Assembly: GCA_937910385.1 (NCBI GenBank)
Contig: CALEPT010000113.1
Location: forward strand, 1-58,356
DNA: 58,356 nt
Direction of reading: 5' to 3'
Origin: an uncultured Ruminococcus sp.
GTDB taxonomy: Bacteria; Bacillota; Clostridia; Oscillospirales; Ruminococcaceae
Program-made: the position numbers and the translations under genes
Shown: positions 17,473-26,257 of the stretch, one piece after another
How positions within the stretch are numbered: the first letter of the stretch is position 1
How the letters are laid out: every line of letters starts with the position of its first letter
Notes under the pieces: model-generated
What the model was told of the DNA's origin: nothing
Databases searched by the model: none
The model's input: the letters and a program-made list of their open reading frames with translations, nothing else

Positions 17473-18012
17473 TTACAATTTATCGCAGTATTCTTTATAT
17501 TCATTAAAACAGCCTGCTACATACCTTATCTCTTTGCTGCCGTCAGCCTTTAAAGTTACACTTATTTCATCTGCTTCCAGTCCGCATGCATCGATCGAGA
17601 ATTTTGTGTCCCCGTTTCTGTATACACCTATCCATATGATCTCCATATCCCCGATCAGTTCTTCTTCGGAAGTCTCTCCTATGAGCAAGTCGGGCTTGAA
17701 CAGAAAATAGTCTGCTGCGCTCTTTTTCATCTCATAGTCTATACGTTCTTTGTCAGAGAAAAGCTTTTCAAACCGTGAAAAGCAGATCCCCGATTCTGTT
17801 GTTTCCGGAGTATCCGTTTCGATATATGCTTCCGTACTTTCTTCTATGCCTTTCGGATACCACTCCACATACCCCTCGTAACCATATTCATCAACACCGG
17901 GGGTATTAATATAATTGAATTTACCGTAAGGCGAATCAAAGCATATGCGTTCTTCCTTTGTCTTATCAGTTTCTCTCTCTTTTTTTGAGAATATTTTATC
18001 AAAAAGTCCCAT
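17473..18012 (-). CDS. Hypothetical protein, possibly DUF2262-like
   Basis: 179 residues. It begins with MGLFDKIFSKKE, a short amphipathic start common in small Firmicutes proteins, and carries an EGYVEW...DISVTLKADGS-type beta pattern and a long helix (about 85-105) reminiscent of DUF2262 proteins. No catalytic residues are evident. AAGGAG lies 8 bases before the ATG. It lies 71 bases after the GH3 gene and may share its transcript. Confidence 0.45.
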   Translation of the reverse strand: MGLFDKIFSKKERETDKTKEERICFDSPYGKFNYINTPGVDEYGYEGYVEWYPKGIEESTEAYIETDTPETTESGICFSRFEKLFSDKERIDYEMKKSAADYFLFKPDLLIGETSEEELIGDMEIIWIGVYRNGDTKFSIDACGLEADEISVTLKADGSKEIRYVAGCFNEYKEYCDKL

Positions 18013-18083
18013 AGTAACACTCCTTAAAAAATTCCCGTCATATATCATGAGTTCCGGGGGAGCATAGATCACGCCGAACTGAT

Positions 18084-19292
18084 TCAGCTCGCGAGCTCGT
18101 GCTTCTTTTCAAGTATGCGCAGGACGCTTTCGTCAATGCGCTCCTGCGCGATGTCTCCGTTTTGGACAGCTTCCTCGACGGCTTCGACTGCCGCTCCGAT
18201 GTCCTGCGGCATGAGCACTATGTCCACCCCTGCCTGTATCGACATGACAGCCGCCTCACCAGAGTTGTAAACGCGCGATATCGTGTTCATCTGTTGGGAA
18301 TCGGTTATCACAAGTCCCTCAAAGCCAAGCTCTCCGCGCAGGATCTCAGTGACTGCGGCATAGGAAAGGTCACAGGGAAGCCCGTCTCCGAGACCCGTTA
18401 CTGTCTGGTGACCGACCATTACAAAGTCCGCACCCGACTCTATCCCCTCCGCAAACGGTATCAGCTCTGTCTCACGCAGCTCGTCAAGCGAGCGGTAAAG
18501 GGTAACGCTCGAATCATAATGCGTATTGCCGTCTTCCGCGCCGAGCCCCGGAAAATGCTTCAGCGTAGCACATACCCCGCTTTCATGAAGTCCGCTCACA
18601 ACACCCGAGACCATATTCGAGACCACATAAGGGTCGCTGCTGAAAATGCGGCTGCCGAGCTCGTTTGCGCAGCTTATATCCACGTCCGCAACGGGCGCAA
18701 AGTCCACGTTGAAGCCGAGTCCGCCGATGTCCGCGCCGATAGTCCTGCCGATACCGACCGCCGTATCGTAGTCGCCGAGGTCGCCGTAATAGCGCATTCC
18801 ATAGAACGACGTCGTACCGAGCCTTTGCGCTGCACGGGCGATAGTTCCCCCTTCCTCGTCAACGGCGGTAAACAGACCCGTTCGCGAGAGCGACTGAAAG
18901 TCTGCAAGGAGCTGCCGCGTCTGGTCGGTCGTTTCGAGATTTTTCGCAAAGAGAACTATCCCTCCGACCGGAAGCTCCTCGAATCCGCCCCGAACTTCAT
19001 CGTCAACATAGGTCACAATGCTGTAGGACGTGAGCTGCTCCGGCGTTACCATGAACATCTGGCAGACCCTTTCATGCAGTGTGAGATCTTGCAGGAGTTT
19101 TTCAGCCTCGCTTAGCTGAGGTTCGGTGACGGGCTCCGCAGCAGGAGGAATTGTCGTCTGCATAACAGTTGTCGCCTCTGTCACAGCATTGCTGTCCGCC
19201 GCAGACTCGCTCGTCTGCCCGACAGTCCTGCCGCAGCCGCCGGATATACCGGCAATTAACACCAAGGCAGCAGCTTTAATGCTTCTGTGCAT
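18084..19292 (-). CDS. nagZ: GH3 lipoprotein, beta-N-acetylhexosaminidase-like
   Basis: 402 residues with a lipoprotein signal (ISGGC lipobox, Cys20), a Thr/Glu-rich linker and a single GH3 TIM-barrel. Recognisable are GGIVLFAKNLE, AVDEEGG, KHFPGLG with a following NTHYD loop, and VITDSQQM whose Asp is the predicted nucleophile. Single-domain GH3 enzymes of this type remove N-acetylglucosamine from muropeptides at the cell surface. The gene follows an unknown gene by 1 base and lies between mutS and mutL. Substrate assignment is from the family. Confidence 0.82.
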   Translation of the reverse strand: MHRSIKAAALVLIAGISGGCGRTVGQTSESAADSNAVTEATTVMQTTIPPAAEPVTEPQLSEAEKLLQDLTLHERVCQMFMVTPEQLTSYSIVTYVDDEVRGGFEELPVGGIVLFAKNLETTDQTRQLLADFQSLSRTGLFTAVDEEGGTIARAAQRLGTTSFYGMRYYGDLGDYDTAVGIGRTIGADIGGLGFNVDFAPVADVDISCANELGSRIFSSDPYVVSNMVSGVVSGLHESGVCATLKHFPGLGAEDGNTHYDSSVTLYRSLDELRETELIPFAEGIESGADFVMVGHQTVTGLGDGLPCDLSYAAVTEILRGELGFEGLVITDSQQMNTISRVYNSGEAAVMSIQAGVDIVLMPQDIGAAVEAVEEAVQNGDIAQERIDESVLRILEKKHELAS

Positions 19293-19293
19293 A

Positions 19294-19728
19294 TCATATC
19301 TCCGCCGCCCACTGTCTGAGCGTTTCAAGAAATCCCGAAGCATTCTCCTCATGATCCGGAAATTTATCAGATGCTCCGCCGATTATCCTTCCGCTCACCG
19401 AAAGCTTGTAATAATACTTCTTACCCTCTTTATTGCCTTTTACTTCGACATTATAGCTGTTGATGAGCGGCAGCTTTTTGACCTTGAGACTGCTGATAGT
19501 GAGCTTCGGCACCTCATAATGAGCAGCACTGCCGATCAGTCCTTCTCCCGTAAGCAGCAAAACTCCGTCGTCTGAAATAGCTGCATAGCCGCTTTTCACA
19601 TTTCTGTTAGAGGCTAAGAATCCGCTCATATCCCACAAAGAAACATAGACCGGATAGCTGTAAGGCCTTCCAAAAAACGAAAGCTCGTTATCCATTTCTT
19701 CACTGTTGCATTTCATATTTAGTGCCAT
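19294..19728 (-). CDS. Hypothetical protein, PH/GRAM-like fold possible
   Basis: 144 residues without signal peptide. The central part alternates short beta strands (DGVLLLTGEGLIG, YEVPKLTISSLKVKKLP, YYYKLSVSGRI) and ends with a helix (GFLETLRQWAAEI), a pattern seen in bacterial PH/GRAM-like domains; this is inference from pattern only. It begins 3 bases after mutS and ends 1 base before the GH3 gene. Confidence 0.5.
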   Translation of the reverse strand: MALNMKCNSEEMDNELSFFGRPYSYPVYVSLWDMSGFLASNRNVKSGYAAISDDGVLLLTGEGLIGSAAHYEVPKLTISSLKVKKLPLINSYNVEVKGNKEGKKYYYKLSVSGRIIGGASDKFPDHEENASGFLETLRQWAAEI

Positions 19729-19731
19729 AGC

Positions 19732-22356
19732 TCATTCCCCCGAATGTATCATATTTATCATATCTTTCAGCAGCTCACGGCATTCGCCGTCGGTGAGCTC
19801 GCCGATATTCGTCTTTTCAAGCATATCAAGTGCAGCCTCACGGCTGACTGCCGAGAAGCTTATCTGTCCGCTGTCAGCCTTCGCAACGACTCTGTCCTCG
19901 GCGTGAGTGCGCTCCATTTCCTCGAGGAGCTCCCTTGCACGGCTGACTACCTTCGGCGGCAGTCCCGCAAGCTTTGCTACGTCGATACCATAGCTCTCGT
20001 CCACTCCTCCGCGCACTATCTTTCGCAGGAAACGTATGCTGCCGCCATGCTTGTTCACGGCAATGCTGTAGTTTTTCACGCCCTCGAGCTCGTTTTCAAG
20101 CCCGATAAGTTCATGGTAATGCGTCGCAAAAAGAGTCTTGCAGCCGAGCTTCTTTGACGTGCAGATGTGCTCTGCAACAGCGCGTGCAATGCTTACTCCG
20201 TCAAAGGTCGATGTACCGCGTCCCACCTCATCGAGAATGACCAGACTGTCGGGTGTGGCATTTTTTAGTATATCCGAGACCTCGCTCATCTCGACCATAA
20301 ATGTGGACTGTCCTGCCGTGAGATCATCGGAGGCTCCTACTCGTGTAAATATCTTGTCCACGACAGATATCTTCGCGGAATCCGCAGGCACGAAGCAGCC
20401 CGTCTGCGCCATTAGCACGATGAGCGCTGTCTGGCGCATATAGGTGGATTTACCGGACATATTCGGTCCTGTGATTATGGACATTCTGCTCGATCTGTTG
20501 TCTATGTATATATCGTTAGGCACGAACATCTCCTCGGTCAGCATGAGCTCGACCACGGGGTGACGTCCCGCCTTTATGTCAATAGAGCCGTCGAGCGAAA
20601 TGTCGGGCTTTACGTACTGGTTACGCAGCGATACCTCCGCAAACGAACACAGCACGTCCACAGCCGCAACTGCTGCTGCAGTTCGTTGTACGGGTTCGAG
20701 CTTCGTCGCAAGGAAGTCTCTGACCTCCGCGAAAATATCCGCTTCGAGCGAAAGAGCCTTGTCCTTTGCGCCAAGTATCTCGTTCTCTGCATTTTTCAGC
20801 TCCTCGGTGATGAATCGCTCGGCGTTCGCAAGGGTCTGTTTGCGTATCCATCCCTCTGGGATAAGGTCGTAATACGAGCGCGTTACCTCAAGATAATATC
20901 CGAAAACGCGGTTGAAGCCTATTTTCAGGTTTTTTATGCCCGTCGCTTCCTTTTCACGGCGCTCGATATCCTCTATCATTTCCTTGCCATGTCCCATGAT
21001 GTGACGCAGTCTGTCGAGCTCCTCGTTGAAGCCGTCCTTGATAACTCCTCCGTCTTTTGCAGATATTGGCGGCTCGTCCATTATCGCATTCTCAACAAGT
21101 CTCACTATCTCACCAAGATCTGATATCTCGCTGTTATAGCGCGTTAAAAGCTTTGAATCCCCGAGCTTTTCCAGCTCCTGCTTTATAAGAGGAAGCTGCA
21201 CAGCCGTCGCAGAAAGCGACTTTAAGTCACGCGGATTCGCGCTTTTGTACATGACCTTTGTCATAAGACGTTCGAGGTCGTATACGCGGTCGAGCAGGTC
21301 GCGCAGATCGGAGAGAACAACGCTTTTCCTGTAAAGGCTCTCCACGGCATCAAGCCGCTCGATTATGCGCGCCGGACTTTTCAGAGGCTGCTCTATCCAG
21401 CTTCGCAGCATTCTCCGTCCCATAGAGGTCTTGGTAGAATCGAGCACCCACAGCAGCGAGCCCTTTTTTTCCTTATTGCGCAAAGTTTCGGTGAGTTCGA
21501 GATTTCGCCTCGCATTGAGGTCGAGCCCCATAAATGCATCTCCGCCGAGGAGCTCTAACGTTGTAAAGCGCGATACCGAGGTTTTCTGGGTATCGTTTAT
21601 GTAATCAAAAAGTCCGCATATCGCCGCACAGTCTGCTCCGTCCTCGCTTATTCCGAGCTCCGCAGCACTTTTTACGCCGAAAACCGAGGTGACGGCATCG
21701 CGCCTTAGCGACGGGTCGAAGCACTCTCTGTCGCGCAGGGTCACTGCACAATCAAGGCGCAGCTTTATGAAGTCCGCTGTATTTTTCAGCGAAAGGAAGC
21801 TCTCGGGGAAGATCACCTCGGCAGGACGGCAGCGCGAAAGCTCATTGATGACACCGGATTCGAGCTCCTTGCCCGCGAAAACGCTGAGCTCTGCCTTTCC
21901 GGTAGAAACATCGGCAGAGGCGACTGCACAGTTTTTTTCCGTTTCGTCATAGAAAATACTGCAAATGTAATTGTTCACACCGTCGTCGAGCATACTGCTC
22001 TCGGTAAGCGTTCCCGGAGTAACAACACGGATAACGTCACGCACGACTATCCCCTTTGTCTCAGCGGGATCGGTCAGCTGCTCGCAGACCGCGACCTTAA
22101 AGCCCATGTCGATGAGCCTTTTTATATACATATCCGCAGCATGATACGGAACTCCGCACATTGGCGCACGCTCCTCAAGTCCGCAGTCGCGCCCCGTGAG
22201 CGTGAGCTCAAGCGCCTTTGAGACAGTTACAGCGTCGTCGAAGAACATCTCGTAAAAATCCCCGAGGCGGAAGAACAACACGCAGTCCTCATACTTGTCC
22301 TTTACCTCAAAGTACTGCTTCATCATCGGGGAAATTTTACTTCTGTCGATATCCAT
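19732..22356 (-). CDS. mutS: DNA mismatch repair protein MutS
   Basis: 874 residues, full length. The N-terminal mismatch-binding domain has the FYEMF motif (GDFYEMFFDDA) with the stacking Phe and Glu. The ATPase has Walker A GPNMSGKST, Walker B VILDEVGRGTSTFDG and TLFATHYHEL. It recognises mispairs and recruits MutL. AAAGGAG lies 8 bases before the ATG. A 117-base gap with a repeat-like element separates it from the ricF homologue. Confidence 0.97.
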   Translation of the reverse strand: MDIDRSKISPMMKQYFEVKDKYEDCVLFFRLGDFYEMFFDDAVTVSKALELTLTGRDCGLEERAPMCGVPYHAADMYIKRLIDMGFKVAVCEQLTDPAETKGIVVRDVIRVVTPGTLTESSMLDDGVNNYICSIFYDETEKNCAVASADVSTGKAELSVFAGKELESGVINELSRCRPAEVIFPESFLSLKNTADFIKLRLDCAVTLRDRECFDPSLRRDAVTSVFGVKSAAELGISEDGADCAAICGLFDYINDTQKTSVSRFTTLELLGGDAFMGLDLNARRNLELTETLRNKEKKGSLLWVLDSTKTSMGRRMLRSWIEQPLKSPARIIERLDAVESLYRKSVVLSDLRDLLDRVYDLERLMTKVMYKSANPRDLKSLSATAVQLPLIKQELEKLGDSKLLTRYNSEISDLGEIVRLVENAIMDEPPISAKDGGVIKDGFNEELDRLRHIMGHGKEMIEDIERREKEATGIKNLKIGFNRVFGYYLEVTRSYYDLIPEGWIRKQTLANAERFITEELKNAENEILGAKDKALSLEADIFAEVRDFLATKLEPVQRTAAAVAAVDVLCSFAEVSLRNQYVKPDISLDGSIDIKAGRHPVVELMLTEEMFVPNDIYIDNRSSRMSIITGPNMSGKSTYMRQTALIVLMAQTGCFVPADSAKISVVDKIFTRVGASDDLTAGQSTFMVEMSEVSDILKNATPDSLVILDEVGRGTSTFDGVSIARAVAEHICTSKKLGCKTLFATHYHELIGLENELEGVKNYSIAVNKHGGSIRFLRKIVRGGVDESYGIDVAKLAGLPPKVVSRARELLEEMERTHAEDRVVAKADSGQISFSAVSREAALDMLEKTNIGELTDGECRELLKDMINMIHSGE

Positions 22357-22375
22357 TTTTATTACTCCTTTAGTG

Positions 22376-22472
22376 TTAGGTTTCAGGTATCAGGTTTCAG
22401 ACTGTAGGGGTGCACATTGTGCGCCGTCAGATTATCAAGATTTACGGACGGCTCTGCACCGCGCCGAGTCAC
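22376..22472. repeat. Degenerate intergenic repeat upstream of mutS
   Basis: The gap between the ylbF-family gene and mutS holds a direct repeat AGGTTTCAG (22379 and 22393 region), then TAGGGGTGCACATTGTGCGCC and a GGCTCTGCACCGCGCC tail. The GTGCACATTGTGCGCC part is a near-palindrome. The composition is unlike neighbouring gaps and resembles dispersed intergenic repeats of Clostridia; the resemblance is from memory of such elements. Confidence 0.4.
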
Positions 22473-22473
22473 C

Positions 22474-22878
22474 TTATGAGCAGCCTCCGCAGGTCGCACA
22501 GGAGCCTGAGCAGCCCGAGGAGGGCTGGCAGGTGTCAGGGTCCTCGCCATTTGCGCACATCGAGATTATCTGAGTGATATTGCTCACAAGGTTCTCAAGT
22601 GCCTGCTGAGCCGAATTGAATACGAACATATTCGGATTGTTCATTATCTTCTTGTAGGTGGACTTTATGTCCTCATCAAGCTGCTTTAGCTTGTCGGAAT
22701 CTGGATTTTCACCGCTCATGGTGAGGTTGAGCTCACGTCTCAGCTCCTCAAAGCGTTTGATATCCGCCTGAAGCTCCTCGTCCTCATCATTCACCTGCTT
22801 TGCAAGCGTGTAGGCGATGTAGCGGTCGTCGTTCTGGAGCGCCTTTCCGAGCTCCCTTGTCATTTCGATTATATCCAT
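22474..22878 (-). CDS. ylbF: YlbF/YmcA-family protein (RicF-like)
   Basis: 134 residues, helical through residue 105, with the YlbF-type pattern TRELGKALQND.RYIAY and FNSAQQALENLVSNITQIIS, then a Cys-rich tail with six cysteines in the last 27 residues. RicA/RicF proteins of Firmicutes form a complex with RicT that controls RNase Y and biofilm/sporulation decisions and ligates Fe-S clusters. The position between miaB and mutS matches ymcA in B. subtilis. Whether it is functionally RicF or RicA is open. Confidence 0.78.
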   Translation of the reverse strand: MDIIEMTRELGKALQNDDRYIAYTLAKQVNDEDEELQADIKRFEELRRELNLTMSGENPDSDKLKQLDEDIKSTYKKIMNNPNMFVFNSAQQALENLVSNITQIISMCANGEDPDTCQPSSGCSGSCATCGGCS

Positions 22879-22903
22879 AATTATCCTCCTTATTTTCCGG
22901 GAC

Positions 22904-24790
22904 TTAAATGCCCGGGTTGAGATATATCTGCTTTATAAAATTGCCGTTTGTGTCGATCTCCATGATGTTTTTGTAGTAAGGTCCGCTGGATAACTCTACA
23001 TAAAGATGTCCGCCCTCCGACTGCACAGTATCAACGGAATAGTAATAGCCGTCTCCGAGCAGCTCATTTGGGTCGAAAAACTGAACGTCCTCGCCATTGC
23101 CTAATCTCCGCAGCACGTCCGAGCCGTCATTTTCGTCGTGTACGCAGTAGATGAGATAGTCGTCGTGTATTGCCATGAGCTCGCCGCCCTCACATATTTT
23201 CTCCACGGAGCAGTCGTCAAGGCTCATGCGGTAAATGTTGTTGGTGTCCGCGAAGGAGATGTTGTTCCGCTTGTCGGAGTAGTACATATACCCTCCGCAG
23301 ACAAAGCCCACTCCGCCGTCAGGAAGAGCGGTATATCCGCCAGTTTCAAGGTCGATGACTCCGACCTCGTGCTCCCACTGCGAGTTTTCGATCTCGCAGA
23401 TGAGCTGCTCACCGTGCACGACGAACGAGTACAGCTTATGCGCTTCAAGCTCCGCTATCCGCTCCATGCTGCCGCCGTCGTAGTCGAAGCGGTAAAATGA
23501 CAGGCTATCGAGGTCGCCCTGTGCTGCGGCGTAAATATAGTCTTCCGCAAAACACATATCATTGAGCGGTTTTCCCTCCTCGGTCAGAAACGCGGACAGC
23601 TTGCCGCTGCGGTACATTCCCGCGCACACAACGAACGAGTGGTTGTACGTATCGGGAAGTGAGACCTCAAGCGCAGGCATACTCAGCTCACCGTAAAATG
23701 TGCCGTCACGGTAATACTTCGCCCAGAACCAGTCGTCGCTGCCGCTGTCGTTGTCGCTGAGGAACGTGTAATTCCCGTCGCCGCCGTCATGCGCAAGGAC
23801 ATAATGTGCGCTGTCCCAACCGCCCTTGTAGGCGTAGTAGTAATAGCCGTCGTCCGCGAAAAACAGGGACTTCTTCGAGTTGAGCATATACTCTTCCCCG
23901 ACCTCTCCCGCGTCAATATCAAGCACAGGCTCGAACGGAGCTCTGTCGCCGTCCACTCTGCGGATATTATCCTCGGTCAGCGGAAAATATTTTAACGTCC
24001 ATTCAGTCTCGCCGCCCGTATACCCATAATACCAATCTTCATACTCAGTCACGTCCATAGGACCGATCTTTTCGTGAGCGCTGTTTAAGTAGTATTCGGG
24101 GTCGGTCGTTATATAATAAATAAAGTCCTCACCACTATTGTTTGACCACTTAGGGTACGAATACTGCGGCTTCGTGCCGTTTTCCTCGGCTTCACGGTCA
24201 CGCATCTCAACTTCCTTTTTAGAGAATGCTTCGACAAAGGCGACCCACTCATACACACCGCCGTTGTACTGATAAAGAGTATAAGGCCAAAATCCGCTGC
24301 CCCCTTGATTATGAGCTGAAAACACCTTCACACAGCCGCTTCGGTAAAAAGCCATGCTTTCACTTGCCATAAGCTCCAGCACCAGCCCGCCGTCATTATT
24401 ATGGCCGTAGACCACGCCGATCTGATCTGCCACACCGGCGTCCCTGTTGCGTATGATAAGCTCATCGCTGCCGTCGCCGTCAACGTCGCATATCGCAAAG
24501 AGATCGTTCGTTTCTTCGCCCAGCTTCATATTTTCAACTGCGCCTATCCCCGGCAGCTCGCTGTCGTAGTAAAATCTCTCAAGCACCTCGCGGTAGCTCA
24601 GCTTTCCGAGAGACTCGTCATTGGCGCTTCCTGTGGGAGCTTCCGTCTCCCGCTCAGTTGCAAGAGCTGTGGTCTCCACGGCTGTAATTGATACCTCGAC
24701 ATCGGACTCGGGCACGAAGCTCTGCGACTTCTGTGCAGAGCAGCCGGTCAGAAACGCACACGCTAAAAGCAATATTGGCATTCTTCTCAT
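22904..24790 (-). CDS. Lipoprotein with DxDGD repeat and beta-propeller-like region
   Basis: 628 residues. Lipobox LTGC is followed by a Ser/Thr/Glu linker. An N-terminal module contains ICDVDGDGSDELIIRN, an EF-hand/FG-GAP-like calcium loop. The C-terminal 300 residues repeat short beta-sheet units (GYYYYAYKGGW, EDYIYAAAQGD, GGYMYYSDKRN) as in DUF5050-like beta-propellers. It is the largest of three tandem, related lipoprotein genes and starts just after the stop of the next one upstream. No enzyme motif is visible; an extracellular binding or sensing role is inference. Confidence 0.6.
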   Translation of the reverse strand: MRRMPILLLACAFLTGCSAQKSQSFVPESDVEVSITAVETTALATERETEAPTGSANDESLGKLSYREVLERFYYDSELPGIGAVENMKLGEETNDLFAICDVDGDGSDELIIRNRDAGVADQIGVVYGHNNDGGLVLELMASESMAFYRSGCVKVFSAHNQGGSGFWPYTLYQYNGGVYEWVAFVEAFSKKEVEMRDREAEENGTKPQYSYPKWSNNSGEDFIYYITTDPEYYLNSAHEKIGPMDVTEYEDWYYGYTGGETEWTLKYFPLTEDNIRRVDGDRAPFEPVLDIDAGEVGEEYMLNSKKSLFFADDGYYYYAYKGGWDSAHYVLAHDGGDGNYTFLSDNDSGSDDWFWAKYYRDGTFYGELSMPALEVSLPDTYNHSFVVCAGMYRSGKLSAFLTEEGKPLNDMCFAEDYIYAAAQGDLDSLSFYRFDYDGGSMERIAELEAHKLYSFVVHGEQLICEIENSQWEHEVGVIDLETGGYTALPDGGVGFVCGGYMYYSDKRNNISFADTNNIYRMSLDDCSVEKICEGGELMAIHDDYLIYCVHDENDGSDVLRRLGNGEDVQFFDPNELLGDGYYYSVDTVQSEGGHLYVELSSGPYYKNIMEIDTNGNFIKQIYLNPGI

Positions 24791-24791
24791 T

Positions 24792-25385
24792 TCAGTTGTA
24801 CTCCCCCATTGCGACAGCACTTGCGGTCTCCGCCGTCAGCTCGTTATCCCGTCCGAGCCACAGCACCTCATGTCCCGAATATTCAGCAACAGCGGTCATA
24901 TATTCCTCTTCGGTGACAGTCTCTCCGTTTATATGGAACTCGACCTCGTCCGTGCCCTCGGCAGCGCCGTAGTTGTTATAAAATCCCTGCACAAATTCAA
25001 GAGAATCGCCGCGCAGTTCATAATAACCTCGCCAATCATGACCCTGAACCGCGTCGGTAGCGACCAGTTGGTCGATCGCAGTATCAAGCCCTACATAGCC
25101 GTATTCTCCAAGCTCACCCAGCAGTACAGACTCGTCCAAAAAGGTATAAACAAAACATCTTTCAACACGCCCAGTGCCCTGCGAAACGAACAGTTCCGGA
25201 ATATCGTCACCGTTTATGTCAAGGAGTGAAAATGCTGCGTCCGTGTTATCGCTGCTATTGGCAAAATCGAGCAATATCGCAGAATATTCCGCCTGCCAGT
25301 AAGGAGAGTTTTCCTCACTATTCCAAGCATCGGAGCAGCCCGTAGGCAGCAGTGCCGTCGCAACGATAAACAGTTCCTTTTTCAT
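24792..25385 (-). CDS. Small lipoprotein with DINGDD calcium-like loop
   Basis: 197 residues. Lipobox LPTGC is near residue 17. The segment LLDINGDDIPELFVSQ matches the D-x-D/N-x-D...EL loop found in both flanking lipoproteins. The rest is beta-rich with a C-terminal helix. It is the middle member of the three-gene lipoprotein array, 13 bases after the upstream one and 1 base before the next. Function unknown. Confidence 0.55.
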   Translation of the reverse strand: MKKELFIVATALLPTGCSDAWNSEENSPYWQAEYSAILLDFANSSDNTDAAFSLLDINGDDIPELFVSQGTGRVERCFVYTFLDESVLLGELGEYGYVGLDTAIDQLVATDAVQGHDWRGYYELRGDSLEFVQGFYNNYGAAEGTDEVEFHINGETVTEEEYMTAVAEYSGHEVLWLGRDNELTAETASAVAMGEYN

Positions 25386-25398
25386 TTTATTGTCTACC

Positions 25399-26256
25399 TC
25401 AGCCCACTGAGCCGTCGCCGAACACAGCTGCGATATTCTCCTCTGTCAGCGTGTAGAACTCGGGGAATACCTCCTTAGCTCCGCCGAGCACACTATCGTA
25501 CCACTCGTCGAACACCGTCTTATCGACCGGATCAGGCATATTCACGCGGTCAACCGCCATGCGCGAGTCATAGATATAATAAACAAATCCTGTATCGCTG
25601 AGATCCGCGTCGCTCGGGAAAGGATTTCCCTCGTAGTCCTCGGGGAACATCTCTCCGTCCCACGCCGAAACGTTGTACGTCCAGTCATAGGTGTCGCTGT
25701 CCGCATCGTACTCGCACAGGGTATACGGCCAGAAATTACCTGAAATGCCTTGATTATGCGAGTCGTCTATCGTTATAATGCCGTTCGAGTAATAGTGCAT
25801 TAACGGCGACGCTTGGAACTCGAGTCTCAGCTCGCCGCTGTCGTCAACGTCGTAGATGAGGCTGAGCATTCCCGCCATGGAAGTCGCGTCACGGTAGAAT
25901 ATCAGCTCATCTCTGCCGTCAAGATCAATGTCGTAGACTGCAAAATGGTTGTCGGATATCATGTGATCGGGATCCTCGACGCTGCCGAAAAGCGGAGCTT
26001 CGCAAGCATAGTATATCTGTTCGAGTGCACTCCGATATGCAGGCGTAGGGTCGATATTCGCTTTTGTCGGAGCTTCTGTTGTGGGCTCTTCCGTTTCACG
26101 CTCGGTCACAACAGCGGTTGTGATCTCGGAAACTGTAGTATCCTCGACTGCAGCTATTGACGGCTCAGAAGTCTCCTGAGGCAGGCTCTGCTCGTTCCTG
26201 TCTGTGCAGCCCGTAAGCAGGGCTAATGCTAAAAATGCAAATAATGATCTTTTCAT
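25399..26256 (-). CDS. Lipoprotein related to the 22.9-24.8 kb protein
   Basis: 285 residues. Lipobox LTGC, then a Thr/Glu linker and a module with VYDIDLDGRDELIFYR and FWPYTLCEYD, both closely matching the large lipoprotein downstream (ICDVDGDGSDELII, FWPYTLYQYN). It lacks the propeller-like C-terminal half. It begins 1 base after miaB, so the lipoproteins are transcribed with a tRNA-modification gene. Function unknown. Confidence 0.55.
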   Translation of the reverse strand: MKRSLFAFLALALLTGCTDRNEQSLPQETSEPSIAAVEDTTVSEITTAVVTERETEEPTTEAPTKANIDPTPAYRSALEQIYYACEAPLFGSVEDPDHMISDNHFAVYDIDLDGRDELIFYRDATSMAGMLSLIYDVDDSGELRLEFQASPLMHYYSNGIITIDDSHNQGISGNFWPYTLCEYDADSDTYDWTYNVSAWDGEMFPEDYEGNPFPSDADLSDTGFVYYIYDSRMAVDRVNMPDPVDKTVFDEWYDSVLGGAKEVFPEFYTLTEENIAAVFGDGSVG

Positions 26257-26257
26257 T

